Positions 31,451 to 43,760 of a DNA stretch of 64,000 nucleotides are shown here, piece after piece. Made by a program: the position numbers and the translations under genes. Each line of letters begins with the position of its first letter. The stretch's first letter is position 1. Location: positions 434,001 through 498,000 of the forward strand of contig NC_039513.1 of the NCBI RefSeq assembly GCF_003672135.1, read 5' to 3'. The notes beneath the pieces were generated by a model. It saw nothing but the letters and a program-made list of their open reading frames with translations. It had not been told where the DNA came from and did no database searches. The stretch comes from Ooceraea biroi (lineage: Eukaryota; Arthropoda; Insecta; Hymenoptera; Formicidae).

Positions 31451-34400
31451 GTCCCCCTCACACCCATTTTTAATTTTTTTTATTTGCAATATTAATGTAT
31501 AACCGCTGTTAGTTATTTTTGAGCGCCATCGATAATTACCATTTTTGCTTCACTACTTATTATTAACCACTGGCTTGCGTACAGTAGCCTGTTATTAATC
31601 TAACCAAGAATATTATTTACTTAGCAACCTAACCGACACATTTATTATGTTAAAAGCTTTAGCTTGATACTAGTTTTAATATAAAATATATGAAGTAATG
31701 TTAATAATATTAACATATATAAAGGGAAAAGAAAATATTAAAACCACAAAAACAAAATATATGTATAACTTAGTTATTCTGCTTTATGATAGATTTATTT
31801 AATTAATTTAGTCACGTATATATATATATATTGTCTAAAACGTAAAAACACAAAAACATACATGAAATCAGTAAAATATATAAAAACAGTTTTATATGCT
31901 CTAGCAGTTAAATAAAATAATTTTGAAACATTTATCATTAATAATTTAATAGATTTATAATATAATATTACGAGATTGGTAATATTTAAGATCGTTTGAA
32001 TTGTAATACCATGAAGGTTTTTGTAGGTATAGCAAAACCATTGAGTTATTGAATATTGTTTATTATATAAAAAGTATTAATGTTAGTTGTACTAATTGAA
32101 AGAATTGGTTTGCAAATATATCTTATTATATGGTTATATAGCCATTGATAAGCATTACAAATTTGGCTTAATACATTTGGGTTATTGACAGGATAAAATA
32201 TTTAATTATTTTTAATAACAAAGAAACAAATGGATTTGAAATGGATTTTATTATACTATAGTAAAGTCCTATGCAAGTAGGTAATTTTCATTAATACCAA
32301 TAAGGTCGGTTATTATATAAAAACAGGAAAAATCAATTAGTTATTTAAGACAAGAGTAAAAATAATGCCGGCGGAATTGAGTTTTATTAAGTGACAGTGT
32401 AGCTTTGACAGTTATTATAATTTACGGAGACATTTGGTGTTGATTGTTGTACAAGGGTATAAGTTGTTATTAATAACAATTAAAGGAGTAAATTTTGGAA
32501 TTGATTTTATTATACAATGAAATAGTTTTTGTGAGTATAGTAAATTGTATTACCACATTTGAAGTAACTTATTGTACAGAAAAATAAAGATTATTTTTAT
32601 AACATAAAAGGAGAAACATTTTATAAGTAAAAGAATGTAGAATATTTGTCTACAATCTTAGTCAAAAAGAAGTACGTATTTAAAGTTACGAAATTGCAAT
32701 AAAATTTTACTAAATTTTTTGGGTCTAAAATTTGAACCGTAAGGAAATAATTTGTTATAATTATATTGAAGCATCTAGGTCATAAGAGGAAACTAATAGG
32801 GACCTCAGATTTTGAAAATAACCATTTTTACGGAAGTGACCAACAACTTTTGGGAATCATCATTTTTAGCTAGGCTGATGGTACTTGTGATGAAATTTTT
32901 CTTATCGCACCACGGGATCATTGAGAAACCACAAAAATTGCAAAGTCCCTATTTGTTAAACAAATCAGCGTTATTTTTCAATATTTATAGTGTAGAAAGT
33001 TTTAATGAAATATTAATAGTTTAGAAGTTACAAAGTTAAAAACAATTAAAGTCAAAATCAATTAGTGAACAATTTAATATAAAAGGAAATAAGTTGTTTA
33101 ACCCAAAAATATTAAGAAAAGAATAAATCGTTAATTACTTATGAATAAAAGTATATTACACATGGTATTACATTTATAGTAAGGATTATTGAATTTATTT
33201 AAAGGAATATTTTATGTTACTGAGCATTAATTTAAGTATATAATTATTACGCATTTAATCCGTTAATAATTAAGTATATTAACCATATCATATACGAACA
33301 CACTTATATATGTGCGTATAACCCATAAAACAATTATTGGTTATTTAAGATTTTATGAATTAATTAAGACTAATATTGTATTGGAAAAATAATTTTATAC
33401 GGTTTAATTATAATATTAAACCCGGCACACCAATAGTTGCTTTATTACTAATTTTATAATAACCAAAGAATAAACGTGCAAGTACATACACGTGTATATC
33501 TATATATATATGCATCCCTATAACTATAAGACAATTATTGGTTGAGTGAGATTTTATAAGTTTATTAGAATGGTATATTGAATAATACTTTTAGATGATT
33601 TAATACATTATTAAAGGCTCATGATACCAATAATTGATTTTACAATAATTTACAATGATTATTATTCAGCTGAGTGCGTTATATTATTAAGTAGACGTAT
33701 GCAGGGTCTTATAATAATTCATGCATAAGACTACGAGCATATAAAATGCATATGTCAAGCGTTATAATTTTAAGAATTAAATTTGTGAGCATTACAGAAT
33801 TATTTGAATATTAATTTGAATAAGACAGTGAACACAGCGTTAAGTAACAAAGGAATAAAGATTTAAATTCACGAAGGAATATTATTTCATGATGACTAAT
33901 TGTAAAAGACGGTGACTTGTCGGCACCTGATTGAAATAATAATCCAAGACCGCTGTCTTAATCAAAGGTTGAATAGATATCTCGAGCAAGATATATCGGC
34001 AGGAAGTTGCAGCTGCCATTTGATTCGGAGAAACTCCGGTTGATTAAAAAGTATAACAGATGAGCGATAATTCTGTACTGAGAATTTTATGTTGAACTTA
34101 CGCGTCAAAATACGTTTATCTTTTGTAAGCGTGAGCTCACCGTTGAGCTCATCGTCCCCACTAGACGCACCGTGAGACCAATCCCACCACTTAAGTTTTC
34201 GATCCCACCATAAGAAGCTTCGAAAACGAAGAACCAATGAGTTAAGTGGGCAGAGCCTCCCTACTATTTTAGTTTTTTGTTTTAACCGTAGCGTCCCCAC
34301 TTATTGTAATCCCTTCTCGAGCTACAGGGACCCCGTCCCCACGCATCATAATTTTCAAGTATATAACGTGATGCAGCAGCCAGAGAAACTTACTTAAGAG

Positions 34401-36400
34401 GACTAATACGATTAGTACCATTATTATTACGACTACTATTATTGGAGTCGCTAGCTAGCGTAAATTCGCTAACTAGGCGTAAAATATAACGTAAAGCCAG
34501 TGAAGTTTGAGTTATTACCGAAGTCTGATTGACTTATTCTTTTGCTGCTACATCATCAAGTGCTTCCTGACCTGAGGGTTAGATCTGTGCGAACGCTTGT
34601 GAGTAGATTTGTTTCATTATTTTATACTCGCTGCTCTTATGGAACGTTATACTTGTACTCCATATACATACTACACATTTTGACAGATTTATAAAGCTTC
34701 AATACATTATTACACTTAGAGTTACTTAATATTTCTGATTTATAATTACTTGAGAAACAATTACTGGCCTGAGGGTTCAGATTTATATGACATTTGCGAA
34801 TAAAGTTATTTCAAGTAACACATACATTCATATTGTAACCAACTTCTTTATTACACTTGATTTTAGTAATAAACTTTTGATTAATTTGATTGTTCATTAA
34901 ATATGCCCTTCAATTATTATTGTATTAATCATTGAGAATAATGTTAGTGGTACAACAGTTGCAAATAATCATAATTCAACTTTAACTTTCGTTCAAAATC
35001 GCTCGCCAGCGTAAATTCGTAGCGAAGCGTCATCCTATATTGAATATATAGTGCATGAATGCATTAATTCTTTCAATTTAATTATGCGAGGCATACCCAT
35101 TTATTTCAATTATATTAAAAGCGTTAATTCGCTTTTTCCCTTTGAATACTATTAACAGCGACTTTATTCGCTGTGATTTATCCTTGGAAAACATTCGAGG
35201 GCGAACATTCGCTTCCATACCTGTCATATACCACGGCGTGTATAGCCGCCATTTTCTCATGCTTTAGCTCGGTATAAGAACATATATGCCTCATTACACA
35301 ATTAAGTCGCATTTAATATTTAAGTGAATTAAAATCAAATCATACCATTATTTGAAGGATAATTCGATTATAAACATTAATTTAACATTTGCTTTACAAG
35401 TTTATTACATTTGTGTACTTAAATCAAGTGAGCATGGTAAAAGTTCGACTTACGCTAGTGACAGTAGTACGACTTACGCTAGTGACAATTACGCTAGTGA
35501 CAATATTAAGAGATTGCTGACTTACCATAAAGCAGTGCATGGTGAATTAATAATTTTAATTATGGTTACAGTATATCACTAACAAGATTTAAGTTTAATA
35601 AATTACATAATTTTCGTTTATTGTATTGTTAAGCACGAACATAGATTCATTCGTCTGACCAATTCCTTATGTATACTACGTCTGACCAATTCATTATATA
35701 TTCTACCTGATACATTCAATTTAGTCACAGGAGGTATATTTTATTTAATTACCAAATAAAGCATTACGAAATTATGAATAACAGTTAATAACGAATTAGA
35801 ATCTATATTAATTTGTTTTAAATCATTATTTTATTCTTCAACTCCATCACCGTGTATGAGCATAAAAGTGCTCGTCTCCTTACCTTGTGTTACATTCCAC
35901 TTATAAAGTAAGGCATAGCAACCTGCCTAGTTTTCTTTTGAGATATTTTATTTTATTCAATCCTTTGCATATGAGCATTATTAATGCTCATCCTTTTCAT
36001 TGTTCCATTAGTAAGAGCGAAGTGACGCCCTTATTTCTATATTATATTACTGACATACACAACACAGCGACATTACGCTACGATTTCCTTTTCCAATATT
36101 TTCCTATTCTTATACCATAATTTTGTTGAAGAATTAAAAGAGATAATAATTTAAATTCATTTTTCATTTATTAGAAAATAGGGAGATACCAAGTTACAAT
36201 CAATATTGATTACAATATTTTCCTTTTGACAATCACGATTTCATCACCGTAAGAGTTAATCGCAAGCTCTCTCCATTCCCGGGTAAAGTCGGTGTATGCA
36301 GATTGACCCATAATCAAAAGAGAGCACCTGAAATCAAATCACCTGAGGGATAGATTTGGGACAGGTACCTGATCGTCTACATTCTCACTTCCTCGGACGT
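31451..36400. other. AT-rich gene-free stretch
   Basis: About 5 kb of mostly A/T with no coding signal. There is a weak direct repeat of about 200 bp around 33300 and 33500 (AACAATTATTGGTT blocks). TTACGCTAGTGACA occurs three times at 35450-35505, CCTGAGGGTTAGAT-like strings occur near 34574, 34766 and 36340, and GTCCCCAC-rich sequence lies at 34158-34345. TTCGC words are frequent between 34980 and 35220. These hint at a decayed large element, but no protein remains. Confidence 0.5.
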
Positions 36401-36404
36401 GACA

Positions 36405-36941
36405 CTAGCACGTTCTCCTGATTTGAATCCTTTAGACTTTTTTGCGGGGAATGTTAAAGAACACTGTTTACAATGATGTACCAACTACACAAGAGAACAT
36501 GAGAGAGCGCATTTTGAATGCATGTGCTAGTATAAATTCGGAAATGATAGACAGGGTAAGAGTATTATTTGTGCATCGTATTAGAAAATGTATTAAAGTC
36601 GGAGGACATCATTTCGAACACCTTAAATAAAGTTTTGTGTTGAAGAGCATAAAGTTTGATTTTTCTGTTTCCCGCGTTCAAGATCATTTAAAGGTCATGT
36701 TGTCATAGGTCGCTGAACTCCTCTCGATGTTAGCTATAAAATTGCGCAAACAAAAATATGTAGTTCCATTTAAAAAAATTATCTTGACCTTTGAATCTCC
36801 GAAAAAAATAGCCTTGAACAAATTGTTGTTCTGTCATCATGATAGCCCCTTCGAACGGTGCAACTTTTTCCTTAGACATTTTTTCGTATCATCTAAAACA
36901 AGTGAAATATCTAAGATGATCGATTTAAGTGGACCACCCTG
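36405..36941 (+). mobile_element. 3' remnant of a mariner-like element
   Basis: Encodes the end of a transposase: ARSPDLNPLDFF, then after a frame slip GMLKNTVYNDVPTTQENMRE ... VGGHHFEHLK ending at 36630. About 300 bases of AT-rich non-coding sequence follow to a terminus CCACCCTG at 36941 next to TA. It directly abuts the next element, which starts at 36946 after TATA. The block VPTTQENMRERI parallels VPTTRENMMERI in the neighbour, so the two are relatives. Confidence 0.7.
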
Positions 36942-37563
36942 TATACAGGGGGGCCCATTTTAATTTATACAGTCGATTTTTTAATAAACTAAAAGAGATA
37001 CGAAAAAATGTTTCAGACAGACATGTCACGATTTCGAGGGGGACATAAGATGATACCAATGGTTTGACCTTGAATAGTTGTTTGAAGGTCACGCGAAGAT
37101 CACCTTCAATTTCTTAAATTGAAACCCCAACTTTTTATTGCAGATTCTTATTCTCCATCGAAAAGTAAGTAACTTTTGTCTGAAACATTTTTCCGAAAAA
37201 TGTCATCTTATGTCCTTAAAATGTCCTCAAAACTCATCTTGAAGATCATTTTAAGGATATGCCTAATAGAAAAGTTCTAGGGTTTAGAGGGGGACAGCTG
37301 TTGGTGACCTTAAACTTGACCTTGGGGTCAAGGTTAGAGATCATTTCAAGGTCAACTTCAAGTTTTTAAATGGAAAGGCCTATTTTTGGCTACTTGTGAC
37401 TGGATCAATTCGACCCAGTCATTTTAATGTTTTTAAATGCATTCATTGTATCCTACTTTCAGCGCTACCCAGGAACAACGACGTGGACGTAGTAGGGTTC
37501 TGTTCCTTTTGGGGTGCTTGATTAACGTGAGTCCCCTTGCCTCTCACGATTCGACAGATCCTT

Positions 37564-38645
37564 CTATCGAATGAACTGTTCGAAATTATCTCCATTACCT
37601 TGGATACATAAAGCTAACCTATTTTGGAAATTTCTGACCGTTTTAAGTAAGACAGCGCGCGGTATATTCACGCAAGCTGTACGTATTCTTTCCATCATAT
37701 TTTCTCTAGTTGTAGGCACATGTTCATAAACCACATTTTTTATATACCCCCATAAAAAGAAGTCGGGTGAAGTCAGATCAGGTGATCGTGGGGGCCACGC
37801 GACAGGTCCACCTCGTCCAATCCACCTGTTATTGTATTCCTGATTCAGAAAATTTCTCACTATTACCGCATAATGTGGTGGCGCCCCGTCTAGCTGTATC
37901 CGCATTCTCTGTTGTGTATGGAGATCAACGTCTTCGAGTAATTGTGGTAAATGATCCCTGAGAAATTCCAGAAAATTTTCTCTATTAACATTTCCGTCGA
38001 AGAAATAAGGACCAATCAAGTAACCGTTTATAATCCCACACCAAACATTTACACTCCAGCGATGCTGGTTATCTACTTGTCTATGCCAACGGGGATTAAC
38101 ATTCGACCAGTAATGAGAATTATGTCTATTTAAATCACCATTATTTTTGAACGTTGACTCATCAGAGAACATAACATGATAAAAGAAATTCTGGTCAGCT
38201 CTGATCATCTGTTGCGCCCATAGACAAAAATGTACTCGCAACTGCATATCGTTTTGTGTAAGAGCCTGCGTAAGGGTTACATGGTAAGGATGATAATTCC
38301 CTTGCTTCAAAATTCTCTGGATCGTTGTTCTTGGAATACCAATTTCTCTAGCCATAACCCGGGTACTTATATGAGGATTAACATGTATAGCTGCCAAGAC
38401 AGAGCAAGGACACGCACATCGTCTTCATTATACACATGATATGCTCTTTGACGCGAGAGACGGCCTTGACGAACTCTTTGTTCAATGTAATAGATTGCGG
38501 AATGATTCGGATGTTGTTCCCTGTCGGGATAACGATTCTGGTAAACTCGCGAAGCTTCATAATAATTCATATGACATTCTCCGAGAACAAGGAGCATATC
38601 AACAATCTCCGAGGGGGAATAATCAGCCATGAGTGCTGTTGACAA
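37564..38645 (-). pseudogene. Tc1/mariner-like transposase, one frameshift
   Basis: The N-terminal part (38645 to about 38400) reads YSPSEIVDMLLVLGECHMNY ... QRVRQGRLSRQRAYHVYNED; the rest (38397-37564, 277 residues) reads HISTRVMAREIGIPRTTIQR and continues. A one-base shift near 38400 separates them. Catalytic residues are visible: Asp in VMFSDESTF, Asp in IQLDGAPPHY and Asp in SPDLTSPDFFLWGYIK. Counting from the second Asp to the Asp of SPDFF gives 41 intervening residues; the Asp of SPDLT would give 36. Apart from the shift it looks almost complete at about 360 residues, a normal size for the superfamily. It reads opposite to the remnant at 36405. Confidence 0.8.
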
Positions 38646-38676
38646 ATGTACTCGTAAGGCTCAGAGCAATGAATTT

Positions 38677-39060
38677 CGATTTTTGAAATTTCTGACCGTT
38701 TTAAGTAAGACAGCGCGCGGTATTCACGCAAGCTGTCAGGCGTGGGCAAACGCCTGCTCGCGAGCAGTCTTGAAAGCGCGAGGAGTGGGGACACGTTCTC
38801 CTACGCCGAGTAAGTGGGTATAGTGGGATGCCCAGGCCTGCTGTACGTATTCTTTTCATGATACCGATTTACGTAATCACGTTTGACATTGTCGATATTC
38901 GACAATACACTGTTCGAACGTTTATCTCCATACACGACAGAGAATGTGGATACAACTAGACGGGTCATTGTTTATCGAAATTCTAACTTCCGGTCTGAAA
39001 TTTTTTTTAATGAGACATGGTATTTTTTTATTACGGATTCGGATTCTACGCGAGAAAACA
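38677..39060 (+). pseudogene. Rearranged second copy of transposase gene fragments
   Basis: 38685-38736 plus 38841-38865 repeats 37627-37697 in direct orientation (TTTCTGACCGTTTTAAGTAA ... GTACGTATTCTTTCCAT). 38905-38975 contains short blocks like 37565-37590 and 37890-37915. It lies between the transposase start and the right terminal repeat and looks like a scrambled partial duplication. Confidence 0.55.
38737..38840. mobile_element. 104-bp MITE with CAGGCGTGGGCA ends and 4-bp duplication
   Basis: The termini CAGGCGTGGGCA and TGCCCAGGCCTG are inverted repeats with one mismatch. CTGT flanks both sides (38733-38736 and 38841-38844). The uninterrupted homologous sequence at about 37680-37690 reads GCAAGCTGTACGTATT with a single CTGT, which defines insertion and target duplication precisely. 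No coding capacity. A 4-bp duplication is unusual for hAT; a CMC/Chapaev-type origin is possible. Confidence 0.7.
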
Positions 39061-39417
39061 TGCAACTTTTGTCTGAAACATTTTTCCGAAAAATGTCATC
39101 TTATGTCCTTAAAATGATCTTCAAGATGAGTTTTGAGGACATTTTAAGGACATAAGATGACATTTTTCGGAAAAATGTTTCAGACAAAAGTTACTTACTT
39201 TTCGATGGAGAATAAGAATCTGCAATAAAAAGTTGGGGTTTCAATTTAAGAAATTGAAGGTGATCTTCGCGTGACCTTCAAACGACTATTCAAGGTCAAA
39301 CCAATGGTATCATCTTATGTCCCCCTCGAAATCGTGACATGTCTGTCTGAAACATTTTTTCGTATCTCTTTTAGTTTATTAAAAAATCGACTGTATAAAT
39401 TAAAATGGGCCACCCTG

Positions 39418-40760
39418 TATATTTTGATTTATTACGTACCCTATATTATAATTATGATTACGAATAAGTACATTGCGCATTATAAAATATTGAGTATTAT
39501 TATGATATAATTACACACATTTACATACACGAGTACATTTATATTATGCTACCCACACACGCACACGTTGTGATCGAACATAATTATGATTATTACAATT
39601 ATTGATATTATAAAGAAACGATCATTATAAATTAAGTTTATTAATTATTACACGGTTCGCTGTTTGCTTACGATATTTCTGTGGGGTAAATCCGCTCGAC
39701 CACGGCAGAGATTCGTTTCGCTCGCCCCGATACCGGTTACTCAATTACGATATTAATTATATATTCAAACAATTATTAATAAACCCCTTATTGCCAAAGT
39801 AATTTTCAATTATTATTATTATTTTATTTTCGTGCTCGTCGGTGGCACCGGACGGTTGGGCTTTGATCCACTCGATCCCGCCGATGATCTACATGCCTTA
39901 AAATTCTATTGATCACAAATATTCAAATTTGGGTCATATTATTCGAGTTTTATTGGTGACAGTAAAATTTACCATTTTCTTATACTCTTATGACGTGCCC
40001 CCTATTAGCAGTAATAGCTTTCACCAGGTCAGGATCGCGCTTGCTAGAGTCAAGTTGCACCGCACGTCACAGACTCCACTTCCAAAAATCTAACCTAATC
40101 TAACCCATCCCCTATTTTTTATCGGGGAGGTCATCTGTAATTGCAGAATTATCAAATTATATATTTAACTTGTCAATCCAATAGCTCATGTGACATTTTT
40201 CTAACTATTCTTTCTAATTTCGCGCACTTTCACGTCACCGCGCATGCTCCGTCAGTGTGTGCTACGCCCATAGACCGCCGGTATGACAGATTTTCTAACC
40301 CCGAAACTGTCATTTTTCAGTAAGTTATAACTTTCGTTCTACTTAAGAGCGACGATTTTCCTTCTCGCAATCGCATTTTCTCATCAAAATAAACGATATT
40401 GCAAAGTTTGAACGAAATCGGTGAGGAAGAGACTCTGAATAGAACCATAGGATTTTTTATATATGTTGGATTTGGTACGTATTAAAGACTTGTTTTAGCG
40501 ATTTATAACATGAGATGTGATTTATATTGTATTTATTGTTGTAGTATACTGAAGATGGTCCAACGAGTGGACTGAAACGTTTATCACGGATTTACTTAAT
40601 AAAATATATTATAAGCACGTACATCCAGCTTCGCTCTCAGCAGTTTCATTTATTGATTGTTATATCTACAAATTTTCTTTTTCGAAGTATGTTATCATAC
40701 TTCATCGATGTGAATTAACTCACTGCTCCGAAAAATATTTATAATTTTCTACTGCCGATG
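39418..40760. other. Non-coding spacer
   Basis: AT-rich to about 40000, then mixed. CTGAAGATGGTCC near 40549 followed by GTGGACTGAAACG near 40568 resembles the short conserved hairpin seen at ends of many insect retroelement copies, perhaps Penelope-like; weak evidence. No gene was found. Confidence 0.4.
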
Positions 40761-40913
40761 GTCTATGGAGGACTCAGCTAAAGGCCATCACACACAAAAT
40801 TCCGTAAGACGTAACGTAAGGATTCGACCAATCACGTCGCTCGATTCAGCCGTCCGTAACCGATACTCCATAGCCAATGAAATAATTCATACAGCATCTG
40901 CAGATAAACTTAA

Positions 40914-42115
40914 GGGGACCGCCTGGTTTGAAGGGTCAAAAAATCGATTTTTTTTATTATTGAAATAATAACTTTGTTATATGAAGAATATTTTCTGAAA
41001 GTTTTAATGTGATTCCTTGAAAATTGTCGAAGTTACAGTAGTTGAAGCGATTTAGTTCTGAGGTAAGTTTTAAGCGCTCGAACCCGGCCTGCGCATTTTA
41101 TACCTGCTATCTTTTATACTTGAAAGTTTGGTATTGTTGGCAGACATTCTAAGAAGGGTTTCCCACTCTTATGTGCACATATACATAGGTTTCGATTCAG
41201 ATTCGCCACTTCAACTGCCACTTTCCATGTGATCTTTGTAGAGTGTAGACATACAGTGAAAATGAGTGATCAAAAAGGAAAGCATGATACTCCTCATCAC
41301 CGATCTCGTTCGTGTAAAAGAAAAATCCAAGGGAATCAATTTAGAACAAGAAACGACATTCACAACAACATCAGTAAGCAAAATATTGAGCAGTGAAACC
41401 GACTCAAAAGTATAGGACGGCCTGATAAGGACTGCACAACGGACGAGTCAGTTCAATGTAATGATTTTTATGAAGAGAATGAACCCTTTTATGGTCCAGA
41501 AATCGCCGATTAAAAAAAACCTGTTGTAAGTACCAAAAACATGGAAGTATCCTTATTGAAAACTTTAAACGCGTTTTTCTCGAAACGTGATTTTTCAATT
41601 TTGCTGACAGTGTACAGAGAAAACGGCTCAATGCAATGATTTGCGCTTTTGACACATAAATTATAACTATTTTCTCCATACCGTAAACCTAAAAAAATAA
41701 TAAATTTTTGAAAAATGCAGTTTTCCTCGACAATGTAATCGGGAAAATAATAGTACGAAAATGAACCTTTTTTTTATAACGGTATAATTTTAACAATTCG
41801 CAACTTTTTATAAATTCAATAGGTTTACGGTATAAGTTTATTATTATTAAGCACAAATCAATTTGAATTTTTTGTTTCAGATGATCTGTCTTGGCTGTGT
41901 AGTGTCAGCAATTTCACAAAACCTACGTAGACACGCTTGCTACCCATACAAATATCTCCATTATCTTACATAATTTTTACATATAAAAATTCATGGATAT
42001 TCTCCAATATATAAATAAATAAACTGTAAAACATGAATTTGTTAACAGTAACCGTTTCTCCAAAAAAATTCATGAAAATAGCTGTCTTTTTGACCCTCCA
42101 AACCAGGCGGTCCCC
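40914..42115. mobile_element. 1,202-bp TTAA-type DNA transposon, non-autonomous
   Basis: Terminal inverted repeats GGGGACCGCCTGGTTTGAAG and the complement ending CCAGGCGGTCCCC are about 29 bp with one or two mismatches. TTAA flanks both ends (40910-40913, 42116-42119). TTAA targeting with G-rich ends is known for piggyBac and Kolobok elements. A 44-residue basic frame at 41262-41396 contains KRKIQGNQF, which resembles the N-terminus of some Kolobok/Mutator-like transposases from memory, so Kolobok is slightly favoured. No catalytic domain remains. Confidence 0.75.
41262..41396 (+). pseudogene. Short N-terminal transposase remnant inside the TTAA element
   Basis: Begins MSDQKGKHDTPHHRSRSCKR and ends at TGA 41394. 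Rich in Arg, Lys, His. KRKIQGNQFRTRN is the only family-like string. Followed by AT-rich sequence without continuation of the protein. Confidence 0.35.
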
Positions 42116-42265
42116 TTAAGACGGTCTTAAATATACGATCCGACTATGAATACCGGCCTTAAGACAGTCTTAAATGTATTTTCAGATACTCCATAGCCAA
42201 TGAAATGATCTACACAGCATCTGCAGATAAACTTAAGACGATCTTAAATATAAGATCCGACTATG

Positions 42266-43620
42266 AAACGATGAGAGCATGTTAATGCATTTTTATTTAA
42301 ATTACAAAAAAGCCACTTTTCCCAAATGAAAATAACAGCAAAGATGTTATCCCCAAATGATTTCTAATCGATTCCATTCATAATATGAAACATAGTTGCT
42401 ATCTGCTAACTTGACACTCGATAAATTTTGTTAATAACAAAAAAAATATTATAACTCAAATGTTTAAATGATTTTCCAAAACTTCCCCAAATGATTCCCA
42501 AATTATATAAAACAGAATGATTAGAAAATATTCACTTTGTCTGCCAACTCTACGGCGCTAAAAAATTCTCCCAACCGAAGAGAATATAATACCGACCTGA
42601 AAACCTAAAATTTAGTCCGGAAAACCCGCGAAAAACACAAAGACACTAATCTGGGGAAAATTCCCTAGCTCTAAAATAAATTTTCGAAAAACTTATCCAA
42701 CTTACCCGCGATGAAAACTCGCCTGTACGCTATCGTTGCGCGGGCCGGTCGCCGATATGGCGGCTGCAACACCACGTTTTCGCGCCTAAAATTACCGCCG
42801 AAAAGAGGCAATGTCCCGCACGCTTCGTACACGCAATTACGCGACACGACACGCACTGAGCACTCTTTCCGCACTCACGTACACCCGTACGAACACGGCA
42901 AAGCCCTCTAAATACCGCTAAATACACCCGAAAATACACGAGGTGTCCGATGACCGTTAACTGTCACCGGCACGACACAATGTTCCACCCTGGCTTCCTG
43001 GAATGTCTGGCGGGCACCGGAGTGTCCCGGATTCCTCAGGAAAGCACTCAAAACACGTCGCGCACTCGCGAAACTCGAAAAACTATCCGCAAACGCGAAA
43101 ATCAACGCACACTGTCGGGCGGGCTAACCTACAAGATGGCCGGCCTGTCACCTCGACACGAAAGACGACGAAATCTCGGTTTTTTGCCGGAATTTCGGCA
43201 AAACTCGACGAGATTCGTAAAGAGCGCATTGGAAAATACGAATAGAGCACAAAACTCACCCAAAAACCGGATTTAAAAGGCCAGATAGTACATCGAGCGC
43301 GGAGCGCATCAGAGACACGTCCGCTCGCCTCAAGGCATCCGTCCAGAACCCCAACCTAACCTAACCTGACTTCGCCCATCCCCTACAGGGATCCGTGCTG
43401 TGCACTTCAATTAGAACAGCCGCGAAAAATTAAAATTAAATTGAAGTGTGCGCGATACGCGGGACCCCTTCGACCCACCGTCACTGAATGCGGGAAAATT
43501 TTACACAAGGATAGGATAACTACAACCCTTCGTAGCGCCGAAACTATGCCACCCTCGACATTTTGCAAGAGGAACATTCGTCTCAGAATCACCTCAGGAA
43601 TCTACCATTAACTGGTGATA
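42266..43620. other. Unassigned spacer with a GC-richer core
   Basis: AT-rich to 42600, then a GC-richer section (42690-43300) with ATGGCGGC and ATGGCCGG words and several short open frames on both strands, none with a recognisable domain. AACCTAACCTAACC occurs near 43353. It could be a promoter/5' exon of a host gene or an element leader. Confidence 0.3.
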
Positions 43621-43625
43621 CGGTA

Positions 43626-43652
43626 GGTCTGGGACACCCTGTATATAGAGTG
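43626..43652. mobile_element. Isolated mariner-type terminus
   Basis: GGGACACCCTGTATA at about 43630-43645 matches the end of the element at 30560-30576. No partner end was found nearby. Confidence 0.4.
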
Positions 43653-43760
43653 AGGGTAGTCTGTTTTAATTAATCTATTAAATAATCCATTAATTAATCC
43701 ATAAAATTTGCAGAACCTGCAAATTTGAAATAAAAATGTTTCAGGAAACAAAAGTTACTC

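Larger units (their letters stand above)
36946..39417 (-). mobile_element. Mariner-like element with long terminal inverted repeats
   Basis: Both ends carry CAGGG(T/G)GGCCCATTTTA and are flanked by TA. The terminal inverted repeats run about 315 bp (36946-37262) and 355 bp (39063-39417). They contain the blocks GACCTTGAATAGTTGTTTGA and TTGCAGATTCTTATTCTCCA and a small internal hairpin at their inner ends. A transposase pseudogene lies between on the minus strand. The 579-bp palindrome at 56299 consists of these two ends joined without the interior. Confidence 0.75.
40868..42265 (+). repeat. Short direct duplication, one copy carrying the TTAA element
   Basis: ACTCCATAGCCAATGAAAT ... CATCTGCAGATAAACTTAA occurs at about 40872-40913 and again at 42187-42234. 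Both copies continue with AAGACGGTCTTAAAT- or AAGACGATCTTAAAT-like sequence. The first is split at TTAA by the 1.2-kb element; the second is uninterrupted. Confidence 0.8.

Noticed and set aside
31451..36400. A host gene in the 5-kb AT-rich stretch
   Set aside because: No open frame with coding character and no linked splice sites; only weak repeats.
43350..43372. AACCTAACCTAACC strings as telomeric (TTAGG)n repeats; also at 62072 and 40090
   Set aside because: Only two or three imperfect units, in scattered places within gene-poor spacer; no array.
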